Positions 17,376 through 25,725 of a stretch of 64,000 bases of DNA are shown here, piece by piece. Below the pieces are notes generated by a model. The model worked only from the letters and a program-made list of their open reading frames with translations. It made no database searches and was not told the origin of the DNA. The stretch is from Deltaproteobacteria bacterium (GTDB taxonomy: Bacteria > Myxococcota > Kuafuiibacteriia > Kuafuiibacteriales > Kuafuiibacteriaceae): the NCBI GenBank assembly GCA_020632995.1, contig JACKEN010000011.1, positions 124,001 through 188,000 of the forward strand, given 5' to 3'. Within the stretch, counting starts at the first letter, position 1. Each line of letters begins with the position of its first letter. The position numbers and the translations under genes are program-made.

Positions 17376-18365
17376 TCAGAGCCAGCCCTCCTGTCGATAC
17401 CACTCGTAGGCGCGGGCCACGCCGGTCATGAGGTCGACCTTGGGGGCGAAGCCGAAGTCCTCGGCCGCCGCGTCGGCGGTGCAGGTCCAGGCCTCCTGCT
17501 TGCCCATGATCGCCTTCTGGCGGTTGAAGAGCCGGGGCTTGTCGTCGAGCTTCGTGATCAGCTCGCCGAAGAAGGCGGCGATCGAGACCAGCAGCTCGGG
17601 CAGGTCCAGCTCCCGCACCCGGCGCCCCACCACCTCGATCACCGTCTGGTGGAACTGCTGCCACGACACCGGCGCCCCCGCGCTGAGGAAGTAGCCCTTG
17701 TTCGTGGCCCCGGGGTGCTCGGCCGCCTGCAGGATACCTTCCACCACGTCGTCCACGTACACGGCGGAGAAGAGGCGGTCGCGGTTCCCGAAGAACACGT
17801 TCCAGCCCCCCGCCACCATCTTGAACACCTCGAAGTAGTCGACGTCGCCGGGGCCGTAGACCCCGCCCGGGCGAACGATGGTGAAGGGCACCTTGCCGGC
17901 CTCGACGACCTCCTCCGCCGCCTTCTTCGAGGCGCCGTAGTGCTCGATCGGGCTGCGGGGGGCGGACTCGACCAGGGGCCGATCGAGGGCGCTCGGACCG
18001 AAGGCGGCGAGCGAGGAGACGTGGACGAAGCGCTCCGGGGTGTGGCCGGCCGCCTCGAGGGCAAGGAGGAGGTTCCGGGTGGGCAGCACGTTGGCCCGCT
18101 CGAAGTCCTCGTAGGTGACGCCCTTTGTCGCGCCGGCGACGTGGAAGATCAGGCGCGGGCGCTCGGCTCGCATGAGCGCGGTGAGGGCGTCGAGATCCGC
18201 GTAGTCCGCCCGAGCCGCCCGGCCGCGCTCGGGCTCGGGGGAGCTGGGCCGCGCGACCGCCACCACGTCCTCGCCCCGGCCGAGGAGCGTGTCTCGCAGG
18301 CGCCGACCGATGAAGCCGCTGGCGCCGGTGATCAGCACCGGGGCGGGGGAGTCGGCCGCGCGCAT
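17376..18365 (-). CDS. NAD-dependent epimerase/dehydratase family protein
   Basis: 329 residues. Extended SDR: TGASGFIGRRL nucleotide-binding motif at the N-terminus, VSSLAAFGP, HYGASKKAAEE giving the catalytic Tyr and Lys, and RPGGVYGPGD. The C-terminal substrate-binding portion (VDDVVEGILQAAEHPGATNKGYFLSAG) resembles 3-beta-HSD/sterol or dihydroflavonol reductase-like members rather than sugar epimerases. Start ATG 18365 has AAGAAGGT upstream. It leads a coupled run with GNAT-like, CAT-like and NUDIX-MBL genes, consistent with tailoring of a lipid or secondary metabolite. Divergent from the sugar-dehydrogenase-like gene, 46 bp apart. Confidence 0.85.
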   Translation of the reverse strand: MRAADSPAPVLITGASGFIGRRLRDTLLGRGEDVVAVARPSSPEPERGRAARADYADLDALTALMRAERPRLIFHVAGATKGVTYEDFERANVLPTRNLLLALEAAGHTPERFVHVSSLAAFGPSALDRPLVESAPRSPIEHYGASKKAAEEVVEAGKVPFTIVRPGGVYGPGDVDYFEVFKMVAGGWNVFFGNRDRLFSAVYVDDVVEGILQAAEHPGATNKGYFLSAGAPVSWQQFHQTVIEVVGRRVRELDLPELLVSIAAFFGELITKLDDKPRLFNRQKAIMGKQEAWTCTADAAAEDFGFAPKVDLMTGVARAYEWYRQEGWL

Positions 18366-18411
18366 CGCGGACCTTCTTGCGCTCCGGCGCGTGGATGGCA
18401 AGCATGGACTC

Positions 18412-19506
18412 ATGGCTCGACTCCTGGTGCTCGCGACCGCGCTGCTCGCCGCGTGCGGCGCGAATGAGAAGCGACTGGAGAGTCTCTTGGCCCCGGATGG
18501 CTTCGTGATCGAGGTGTATGCCGAGGTCCCGGGCGCGCGACAGCTGGCGCTCGGGCCAGGGGGGACCCTCTTCGTGGGGACCCGAGGTGACGCGCTCTAC
18601 GCGGTGCGGGACGAGGACGGTGACGGCCGCAGCGAGCGGGTGGTGACGCTGGCCGAGGGCCTCAACCGTCCGAACGGCGTGGTGGTGCGGGACGGCGCGC
18701 TCTACGTGGGCGAGATCCACCGGGTGATCCGCTACGACGACATCGAGGCGCGGCTGGAAGATCCGCCCACGCCGCTGGTGCTGGTGGACGACTACCCCAC
18801 CGAGGAGGCCCACGGGCTCAAGTACCTCGCGTTCGGGCCGGACGGCTGGCTCTATGTGCCGGTGGGGGTGCCCTGCAACATCTGCGAGCCCACCGCGCCG
18901 ATCTACGGGACGATCACCCGCGTCCGCGCCGACGGGACGGGGCGCGAGATCTACGCGTCGGGCATCCGCAACTCGGTGGGCTTCGACTGGCACCCCGACA
19001 CCGGCGAGCTGTGGTTCACCGACAACGGGCGCGACCAGCTCGGCGACGACCTCCCGCCGGACGAGCTGAACCGGGTGCGGCAGGCTGGCCTGCACTTCGG
19101 CTACCCGTATTGCCACGGGGGCGACCTCCCCGACCCCGAGTTCGGGAGCAAGCGGCCCTGCGCCGAGACCGAGCCGCCCGCCCAGCGCCTGGGGCCGCAC
19201 GTGGCCAGCCTGGGGATGCGCTTCTACACCGGCGCCGCGTTCCCGCCCGAGTACCAGGGGCAGATCTTCATCGCCGAGCACGGCTCGTGGAACCGGAGCG
19301 TGCCCATCGGCTACCGGGTGACCCGGGTGCGGCTGGACGCGGCGGGGGACCCGGTGGAGTACGCGCCGTTCATCACCGGCTGGCTGGACGAGGCCTCCGG
19401 TGATGCCTGGGGGCGGCCGGTGGACGTGCTCCAGACCCCCGAGGGGGACCTGTTCGTGTCCGACGACAAGGCGGGGCAGATCTACCGGGTGCGGTACGTA
19501 CCATGA
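18412..19506 (+). CDS. PQQ-dependent sugar/sorbosone-dehydrogenase-like lipoprotein
   Basis: 364 residues; lipobox LLAACG predicts a lipoprotein. The body is a six-bladed beta-propeller of the soluble glucose/sorbosone dehydrogenase family: APDGFVIEVYAEVPGARQL, GLNRPNGVVV, YASGIRNSVGFDWHP, LWFTDNGRDQLGDDLPPDELN, FIAEHGSWNRS and GDLFVSDDKAGQIYRVRY are all family hallmarks. The conserved catalytic-base region (HGLKYLAFGPDG) is present. Likely a periplasmic oxidoreductase using PQQ, though some homologues lack cofactor. Its stop overlaps the start of the following Cys-rich lipoprotein (ATGA). Confidence 0.85.
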   Translation: MARLLVLATALLAACGANEKRLESLLAPDGFVIEVYAEVPGARQLALGPGGTLFVGTRGDALYAVRDEDGDGRSERVVTLAEGLNRPNGVVVRDGALYVGEIHRVIRYDDIEARLEDPPTPLVLVDDYPTEEAHGLKYLAFGPDGWLYVPVGVPCNICEPTAPIYGTITRVRADGTGREIYASGIRNSVGFDWHPDTGELWFTDNGRDQLGDDLPPDELNRVRQAGLHFGYPYCHGGDLPDPEFGSKRPCAETEPPAQRLGPHVASLGMRFYTGAAFPPEYQGQIFIAEHGSWNRSVPIGYRVTRVRLDAAGDPVEYAPFITGWLDEASGDAWGRPVDVLQTPEGDLFVSDDKAGQIYRVRYVP

Positions 19507-20324
19507 GCGTGCGGAGCTGGGTCTTGGTGCTGGGGCTGGTGTTGGTGGTGGGCTGTGACGGCGCGCGGTCCCGGCCCACCGGGGGGACCCGGCCTGGGCA
19601 GGACGCCGGGGTGGCGGCGGACAGCGGCGCCCTGGACGCGGGAGCCGGCGAAGACGCAGGCGCCCTGTCGGACGCGGGGTCCGAGGTCGACGCCGGCCCG
19701 GGCGCGGACGCCGGCCCGGGTCAGGACGCGGGCCCGGCCCAAGACGCGGGCGTGGGCGACGCGGGCGCGGACGCTGGCCTGCCCGAGGTCCCGTACTGCA
19801 GGCAGACCTGCGGTAGCCCGGCCGACTGCGTCACCCAAGGGAGCCCGCTGACGGACGTCGACAACTACGCCTGCACCGGCGGGGAGTGCGTCTACCTCGG
19901 CTGCCTGAGCGACGCCGAGTGTCAGAGCGCGTTCCAGAGCGCCGACTGGGTCTGCCGGGCGTTCGTGGCGGGGGCGCCGTCCTGCACGAGGCGCTGCACC
20001 GCGGTGGCGGACTGCGTGGTCGCGTCCACCCTCCTCGACGCCGACAACTACGCCTGCACCCAGGGTGGCTGCCACTGGCTGGGCTGTAAGAGCACCCAGG
20101 AGTGCGTGGACGCCTACCAGAGCAGCGACTGGGTCTGCGCCCCGTCCACCGTCGAGGGCATCGACGCCAACTGCGTGCGCACGTGCTTCGAGCCCACCGA
20201 CTGCGTGCAGGCCGGCGCCTCCCCCGCGTACGACGCCGACAACTACGCTTGCCTGGGCGGCCAGTGCGTCTACTCCGGCTGCAACTCCGCCGCGGAGTGC
20301 GGCGCAGACGCGGTCTGCCGGTGA
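19503..20324 (+). CDS. Cys-rich repeat lipoprotein with Asp-Ala-Gly linker
   Basis: 273 residues. Lipobox LVVGC, then a linker of repeated DAG/PDAG units, then three tandem Cys-rich repeats, each with the order CxxxCxxxxDC, a (D)DNYAC core, GGxCxxxGC, and a following EC. DNYAC occurs in all three (about residues 120, 181 and 250). DAG linkers are a myxobacterial habit for spacing surface domains from the lipid anchor. Six to eight cysteines per repeat suggest disulfide-bonded modules. It is translationally coupled to the sorbosone-dehydrogenase-like gene, and ends 13 bp from the convergent DUF1501 gene. Function unknown. Confidence 0.78.
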   Translation: MSVRSWVLVLGLVLVVGCDGARSRPTGGTRPGQDAGVAADSGALDAGAGEDAGALSDAGSEVDAGPGADAGPGQDAGPAQDAGVGDAGADAGLPEVPYCRQTCGSPADCVTQGSPLTDVDNYACTGGECVYLGCLSDAECQSAFQSADWVCRAFVAGAPSCTRRCTAVADCVVASTLLDADNYACTQGGCHWLGCKSTQECVDAYQSSDWVCAPSTVEGIDANCVRTCFEPTDCVQAGASPAYDADNYACLGGQCVYSGCNSAAECGADAVCR

Positions 20325-20337
20325 GGCGCTCCGCTGA

Positions 20338-21723
20338 CTAAGCCAGCAGCCCCCGGATGGGGACCTCACGCAGGTAGCTGTAGTCCAGCCCCGACGCCGC
20401 GAGCAGGGTGGCCAGCACGTGCTTCGGTGACAGGGTCACGACCTCACCGCTCGACAGCTCGGCCTCCGACGGCGCGTCCACCGCCTCGCCGGTGGCGAGC
20501 CGGGTGTAGACCGGCATCATGCCCACCGAGGCGCTCCCCCCGATGGTGACCCCGCGCTTGAGCCCCGCCCCCGCCACCAGGCAGGAGTTGCCGAGGAAGT
20601 GGTCGCGGCCGCGCAGGTTGTTGAACAGCGGGGTGCGGCCGAACTCCGAGAACACCAACACCACCGTCTCGTCGAAGAGGCTGCCGCCCTCGGTCCCCGG
20701 GCTCGCCTTGAGGTCGCTGAGGAGGGCGGCGAGGGCCCGCCAGCCCCGCTCCTGGCGCGGGGCGTGGTCCTGGGCCCAGTTGGAGTGGGTGTCGAGCCCG
20801 GACGCGAGCCGCACCGAGACCGCCTCGCTCACCCCCTCCTTCAGGGCCTGGCCGGCGAGGAACGCAAGCATCTCCGGGGAGTCGGGGGCGCCGGTGTCGC
20901 CGTCGACGATGCCGTAGAGGGCGCGCAGGGCGGCCATCTCGGCGTCGGGGCGCTGCACGTTGAAGATCTGGCTCAGCTGCTGCTCGATGTAGCTCCGGGC
21001 CCGCTGCTGGTTCCGGAGCAGGGTCGTGGAGAGCCCGTCCCGATCGAGCTGCTTCGCCCCGCACCCGGGGGCCTGGTCCTGGTAGGCCTGCACCGCCGCG
21101 AGCACGCTGGGATCGATCTCCGCGAACGGGGTGAGGGCCACGATGAGGTCGGTGACGCTGTTGATGGCAAGCGGAGTTGCATAGGCCGGGAGGCCGGTGG
21201 CGTAGGCCTCCACCGCCGCCGACAGGTGCGGGATGGGGGTCTGGTCGCCCAGCTGGGCCACGATCTCGGACGGGGTCGACGACCCCACCGCCTGGATGCC
21301 CCGGGGGAAGCGCCCGGTGATGAAGTAGCGCCGGCCCACCTCGTGGGCCGCGGTGTCCATCCCGATGCCGTTGATGATGGTCAGGTCGGGGGCGTGCGCG
21401 AGCAGCTCCGGCGGCACCGCGGGGCCGAAGGCGAGATCGCCGCGCCGCTGCACTCCGCGGGCCTGGTACACCCCGCCCAGCTGCTCGTAGCCGGTCTGGA
21501 TCTTGTGCACGTCGGCCCGGGTGGTGGCGGGGTCCCGCGGATCGAGCCCGAGCAGGATGTCCCAGCCCCCGTCGAAGTACGCGAACACGAAGCGTCGCCG
21601 CGGCGCGGTCTGGGCCAGGGCCCGCCCCGGGAGCATGGAGCCCAACAGGAGCCCCGCCCCGCCGAGGGCGGTCGAGCCCAAGAAGGCGCGTCGGGAGAGG
21701 GAGGGCGTGTCGTTCTTCACCAT
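20338..21723 (-). CDS. DUF1501 family Tat-exported protein
   Basis: 461 residues. Tat signal LSRRAFLGSTALGGAGLLLG ends ALAQTAP. The body has the DUF1501 marks: FVFAYFDGGWDILLGLD, LDTHSNWAQDH, VLVFSEFGRTP and RDHFLGNSCLVAGAGLKRG, related to the sulfatase/alkaline-phosphatase-like superfamily. Start ATG 21723 has AAGAGGA upstream; the frame continues 21 nt further. It is the last gene of a four-gene minus-strand operon with DUF1592-like and haem-binding lipoproteins, the same grouping seen in Planctomycetes and Myxococcota. Role is unknown. Confidence 0.88.
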   Translation of the reverse strand: MVKNDTPSLSRRAFLGSTALGGAGLLLGSMLPGRALAQTAPRRRFVFAYFDGGWDILLGLDPRDPATTRADVHKIQTGYEQLGGVYQARGVQRRGDLAFGPAVPPELLAHAPDLTIINGIGMDTAAHEVGRRYFITGRFPRGIQAVGSSTPSEIVAQLGDQTPIPHLSAAVEAYATGLPAYATPLAINSVTDLIVALTPFAEIDPSVLAAVQAYQDQAPGCGAKQLDRDGLSTTLLRNQQRARSYIEQQLSQIFNVQRPDAEMAALRALYGIVDGDTGAPDSPEMLAFLAGQALKEGVSEAVSVRLASGLDTHSNWAQDHAPRQERGWRALAALLSDLKASPGTEGGSLFDETVVLVFSEFGRTPLFNNLRGRDHFLGNSCLVAGAGLKRGVTIGGSASVGMMPVYTRLATGEAVDAPSEAELSSGEVVTLSPKHVLATLLAASGLDYSYLREVPIRGLLA

Positions 21724-21744
21724 GGTCGTCCTCTTGGCTTCCAT

Positions 21745-22353
21745 TCAGTAGAGCAGGAACTCGGGGGAGGTGAACAGGGCGAGGCACGCCGCCTCGTACC
21801 CGGCCAGGGGGCGGGGCGAGGCGGAGGCCGCCTCGTACACCTGAGCCAGGCGCGAAAGGTACGGCGCGGCCGCCTCACCCTCGATCCCGGTGAAGCGCAC
21901 GAGCATGTAGGCGAGGTTGTCGTCCCGCTCGGGGTAGCGGGTGTACACGCGGTCCTGCTCGGGCCGCAGCGCGTCGCTCTCGCCGAGGTTCGTGCAGAAG
22001 ATGCCCCCGAGATCCACCATGAACTTCATGAAGAGCGGGGAGGGCTCGAGGGACTCCTCGGTCGCGCGGATGAAGTCTGGCTTGCCGAGGGTCACCGCGA
22101 GGTCCGCGGGGAGCTTCACCGACCCGAGCTCCACGTTGGCGATGCGATCGAGCGAGCGCTCCAGCTGGTCGACGCTCATCCGGCGCGGGCCCCGGGAGAG
22201 GGTCTGGAGCTGGGTCATCGACGGGTGGTCCGCCGGCAGGTCCGTGGCCTGGGTCTGACCGACCGCCTGGGGCTCGGGGGCCACCGGGGCCTCGGCCCCG
22301 GCGCACGCGCCCAGCAGGAGGCCCGAGAGGGCGAGGTAGATGGTCTGCTTCAT
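21745..22353 (-). CDS. Lipoprotein of the DUF1501 operon
   Basis: 202 residues with lipobox LLLGAC. After an Ala/Pro linker, a helical domain includes RRMSVDQLERSLDRI and ends EAACLALFTSPEFLLY, a C-terminal signature found at the end of DUF1592/DUF1588-type proteins. It looks like a short relative carrying only the terminal helical domain of that family. Its start overlaps the stop of the upstream gene (TGATG), so expression is coupled. Function unknown. Confidence 0.75.
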   Translation of the reverse strand: MKQTIYLALSGLLLGACAGAEAPVAPEPQAVGQTQATDLPADHPSMTQLQTLSRGPRRMSVDQLERSLDRIANVELGSVKLPADLAVTLGKPDFIRATEESLEPSPLFMKFMVDLGGIFCTNLGESDALRPEQDRVYTRYPERDDNLAYMLVRFTGIEGEAAAPYLSRLAQVYEAASASPRPLAGYEAACLALFTSPEFLLY

Positions 22354-24035
22354 CAGGGCATCCTCCGGTACGCGGGGTGCGAGACGATGGTCTTCACCAG
22401 GGCCTTGAGATCGTGGTCGCTCGCCTCGAAGACCGCGGCCAGGTCCGGGATGACCTCCGCCGCCTCGTCGAGGGTGGGCTCACGCCGCATGAAGTGGCTC
22501 CACAGGCGCCGGACGGTGCACTGGGCGAAGCGGCCGGACTGCAAGGAGTCTTGCGCGAGCTTGCTCGGGCCGACCTCGATGTTCTCGACCTCCTCCGGGG
22601 TGCGGAACACGTAGGCGTTCAGCATCCCCGCGTAGGCCTGCTCCTCCCCCACCGGCTCGAGCTCGTAGTACCGGTAGCACTTGAACAGCTGCAGGACGCT
22701 GGACAGGGGCGGGGCGCAGTTCGCGCCAACCCGGCTCGGGTAGGTCGCCTCGTCGAGGTGGGTGAAGCCGTACTCCGAGAAGCGGCCCCAGTGGGCGGCC
22801 AGGGGCTCCAGGGTCTTGTGGCAGCCGTCGCAGCCGCAGCGTTGGGTGAGGTCCTCGTGCTGTGAGCACGGCTCGAAGGGCGAGGGGAGCGGCCCGGCGG
22901 GGATGAAGCTCGAGCACTCGAAGGCGTTGTAGAAGCGGTGCGCCCGCTGCCGCCCGGACTGGTGCTTCAACAGGTAGCCGGGCGTGGTGAGGACGCCGGA
23001 GTGGCGCCCGGTGCGCTCCACCGGCACCCACGTGTCGACCTGGCTGTACTCGAGGTCCGGCGGTGGCGCGGTGGCGTCCACCCCGCCCGAGATGTCGAAC
23101 GAGAGGTTCGACATGTACTTGAGGAAGTGGACCACCGGGCCGTTGAACTCCACCGTCTTGGTGGTGAGCACCTCGTGGTAGGGCCGGTTCTGCGCCACGG
23201 TGCGCTCCACCACCCGGAGCATCTGATCGAGGAGCGAGGCGCGGATCTGGGCCCCGGTCTCGGGAGTCATGCAGTAGCGGAGGTTCGGGCCACACGCGCA
23301 CTCCGGGGCGAAGATCGCGAGGGCTGAGTCGCACGAGACCTGGGCGTCCCGAAAGGGCGCTTGCACCGCGGCGGCGTAGGCGTCGAACTGGCTGCAGTAG
23401 CCCTCGAGGAAGGGGTAGCGGTCGGCCGGGCCGGGGCAGAGGGCGCCGGTGACGTTGGGGAGGGCGTCGAGGCCGCAGACCTTCACCGAGGTGCCGGGGG
23501 CCCAGTAGGGCTCGACCTCTACGTAGCCCTCCACCCACGACACGGTGGTGGTGCCCACCACCACCGGCTCGAGCACCAGGTTCCCCTGAGCGTCGAACTC
23601 CGCCGGCTCGTTCTTGCAGGGGACGAAGATGTTCCCGTTCCCCACCGCGCGCACGAACACCGCGCGCACCGGCGACACGTAGACCGGATCCCCCGGGGTG
23701 AACTCGAGGGGGTAGAGCATGTGGGTGTCGGGGACGATCTGGATCTGGTCGATGTTCGGCCACAAGAGGGCCTCGTGGTAGCGCCGCATGACGCCCACGA
23801 ACTCCTCCGAGGCCAGGTACTGCTCCAGCACCGCCTCGCCCACCGACTCCTCGTCGCGCTGGGCCTCCACCTCGACCCCGGACGGGACGCTGTCCCGCAG
23901 GTCGAGTGAGATGCGGCGCAAGAGGCGTTGACCGGTGAGGGGTCGGCTGACGTCCTCACAGACGTCCTGGGCCGCCGCCAGCGCGGGGAGGGCCAGGGCC
24001 GCCGCGAAGGCGGTGATGCGGGCTGCGTTCTGCAT
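22353..24035 (-). CDS. DUF1592/DUF1549-like secreted protein with CxxCH motif
   Basis: 560 residues; signal peptide ends ALPALAAAQDV. The N-terminal SRPLTGQRLLRRISLDLRDSVPS and ASEEFVGVMRRYHEALLWPN resemble DUF1549-type domains of the planctomycete cytochrome-like proteins. A CDGCHKTLEPLAAHWGRFSEYGF segment gives a single CxxCH c-type haem site, and the C-terminal ALVKTIVSHPAYRRMP matches the family's end. Start ATG 24035 has GGAAGGAAG upstream. An electron-transfer role in the periplasm is inferred from the haem motif and from the adjacent haem lipoprotein. Confidence 0.78.
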   Translation of the reverse strand: MQNAARITAFAAALALPALAAAQDVCEDVSRPLTGQRLLRRISLDLRDSVPSGVEVEAQRDEESVGEAVLEQYLASEEFVGVMRRYHEALLWPNIDQIQIVPDTHMLYPLEFTPGDPVYVSPVRAVFVRAVGNGNIFVPCKNEPAEFDAQGNLVLEPVVVGTTTVSWVEGYVEVEPYWAPGTSVKVCGLDALPNVTGALCPGPADRYPFLEGYCSQFDAYAAAVQAPFRDAQVSCDSALAIFAPECACGPNLRYCMTPETGAQIRASLLDQMLRVVERTVAQNRPYHEVLTTKTVEFNGPVVHFLKYMSNLSFDISGGVDATAPPPDLEYSQVDTWVPVERTGRHSGVLTTPGYLLKHQSGRQRAHRFYNAFECSSFIPAGPLPSPFEPCSQHEDLTQRCGCDGCHKTLEPLAAHWGRFSEYGFTHLDEATYPSRVGANCAPPLSSVLQLFKCYRYYELEPVGEEQAYAGMLNAYVFRTPEEVENIEVGPSKLAQDSLQSGRFAQCTVRRLWSHFMRREPTLDEAAEVIPDLAAVFEASDHDLKALVKTIVSHPAYRRMP

Positions 24036-24049
24036 GGTCGCTTCCTTCC

Positions 24050-25279
24050 TCACTGGGGCATCCCGTCCCGGATCCACTGCTCGAGGACCGCGTAGTCGGC
24101 GGGGGCCAGGGCCTCCTCGGTCGGGCAGCGGACCGAGCCCGCGCACCGGGGCATGTCGCCGGACCGGACCCGGGCCAGGGCGTCCTCGGCCCGGGTGATG
24201 AAGACGTCGTAGTCTCTGAAGTCCGAGGTCTGGTTGGAGTGGCAGGCCGAGCAGCGCGCCTCGATCCACGGCACCACGTCGCCGAAGGTGACCGCGGTGC
24301 CGTCGGTGGCGCCGGTGCCCCGGTAGATCAGGGCGCCCGAGGCCATGCTGTAGAGGTCGCCCAGCTGGTCCACCACCAGCCCCCGCTCCCCCGCCGCGCC
24401 GCCGTGGCGCTTCAGCAGGTTACCTTGCACGTAGTAGAGGCTCCCGCCCGCCGCGGCCCAGACGCCGCCGGTGGCAGGATCAACCGCCACCTGGGTGACC
24501 TCGGGGGCGCTGGCCTGGCCGAAGGTGTAGCGGGTGAAGCCGGCGCCGTCCGTCTTGTAGAGGCCGGTAGAGGTCGCCAGCCACACCGCGCCCGGCGCGC
24601 CGGCCAGGCCGTGTACGGTGCCCAGCGCGAGGCTCGGGTCCCGGGCCACCAGGCCGCCGTCGCCCGGCTCCAGCACCCGCACCGTGGCCCCCTGGGCCGC
24701 CACGAGGAACGCGCCGTCGGCGCTCACCGCGAAGTGGCTCACCTGGCCGAGGCCCGGCACCGAGAGGGCGTCCAGCGCGTCGGTGGCGTGGTGCAGGACG
24801 CCTTGCGAGACGAGCCAGAGCCCGGCCAGCGGCCCGGCCGCGACCTCGGCCACCGCGCCGACGTCCGAGGCCACCTCGGACATGGGTGAGCGGGTCACGA
24901 AGTGCCGGTCCACGCTGAACAGCCCGGCGTCGGTGGCGAGCCACGCCCCCGTCGCCGCCTTGGGGGCCACCGCCCTTGCCGCGCCCAGGACCTCCGGCTC
25001 CCCTGCCTCCGCGTAGAGCGGCCGGGGCACCAGGGCCCCCTGCTCGAGGGCGTAGGTGACCCCACCCGCTACCACCACCACGTGGTGGTCCGCGTCCACC
25101 CCGACCGCGTCCGGGTCGGCGGCCACCGCCAGGGCGGCCTCCGAGGTCCAGGTGCCCTCGGTGGGGGCGGCGGTGACCTCGGTCAGCGGGGCCTGCCAGG
25201 GCTCCGCCTCCCCGCCGCCGCACGCGGCGAAGAGCAGAGGGGCCAGGATGAGCGGGGGCGGTGGTCTTCTTCTCGGCAT
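24050..25279 (-). CDS. Haem c-binding lipoprotein with beta-propeller-like domain
   Basis: 409 residues from ATG 25279 (PRRRPPPPLILAPLLFAACG, lipobox FAACG). The frame stays open upstream only because it reads through a dispersed repeat, so the longer form is not credible. Residues about 60-320 hold repeated short strands with GLWLVSQGVLHHA, GAVWLATSTGLYKTDG and GGVWAAAGGSLYY, a two-component-regulator-propeller-like pattern. The C-terminus has ARCSACHSNQT (CxxCH) and a distant MPRC, as in cytochrome-c-like modules. First gene of the haem/DUF1501 operon. Confidence 0.78.
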   Translation of the reverse strand: MPRRRPPPPLILAPLLFAACGGGEAEPWQAPLTEVTAAPTEGTWTSEAALAVAADPDAVGVDADHHVVVVAGGVTYALEQGALVPRPLYAEAGEPEVLGAARAVAPKAATGAWLATDAGLFSVDRHFVTRSPMSEVASDVGAVAEVAAGPLAGLWLVSQGVLHHATDALDALSVPGLGQVSHFAVSADGAFLVAAQGATVRVLEPGDGGLVARDPSLALGTVHGLAGAPGAVWLATSTGLYKTDGAGFTRYTFGQASAPEVTQVAVDPATGGVWAAAGGSLYYVQGNLLKRHGGAAGERGLVVDQLGDLYSMASGALIYRGTGATDGTAVTFGDVVPWIEARCSACHSNQTSDFRDYDVFITRAEDALARVRSGDMPRCAGSVRCPTEEALAPADYAVLEQWIRDGMPQ

Positions 25280-25290
25280 GCGGGCCTCGG

Positions 25291-25373
25291 GAACTCGAAA
25301 GCAGAGCGCGCAGCCGGGCAGAGCCCGGCGTAGAGGGGTGGGACGGCTCCGCCGGCCCGGGACCCCGTGGATT
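25291..25373 (+). repeat. REP-like dispersed repeat, copy 2
   Basis: Closest relative of copy 1; same orientation, with hairpin CCGGGC-AGA-GCCCGG followed by the shared AGAGGGGTGGGACGGCTCC block. It sits 11 bp before the start of the haem lipoprotein gene, where it would be part of the upstream region of the operon. Confidence 0.8.
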
Positions 25374-25725
25374 GGACAGGGCTGGACCGGGGAATGGAAA
25401 CACGAGATCGCATCCAGCGAACAAGTGACAGGGATCACGCCTGAACGGCCCGGCTCATGCCCGAAGAAAGCCTGTCAGGTTCTGCGCCGTCCCCACCAAG
25501 GCATGACAGGAGCGGTGTCCGCGGCCTCCCCCGGGTGGCCACGGCACAGGTGCGCCTCGCCCGATCGACCGCGGGCCCACCAGCCGCCTCCATGAACCTC
25601 CCCGCAGCGCCGCTGCAATACGCGCAACTCCGCTTGCATCTGGGCCGCCCTGGTCGTCGAGACCCATCGAAAACAGGAGCGCTTTTTGCGATTGGATCCA
25701 CGCGCCTCGCCTGGAAGTACCAGGT
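25374..25725. other. Intergenic region before the sigma factor gene
   Basis: 352 bp without a convincing gene, less G+C-rich than its surroundings. It holds an inverted pair CCTGTCA (25471-25477) and TGACAGG (25504-25510), a small GTGA-N6-TCAC dyad at 25427-25440, and one exact GCAA-N6-TTGC copy at 25624. Either dyad could be an operator for the divergently placed genes. I see no clear -35/-10 pair. Confidence 0.45.
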
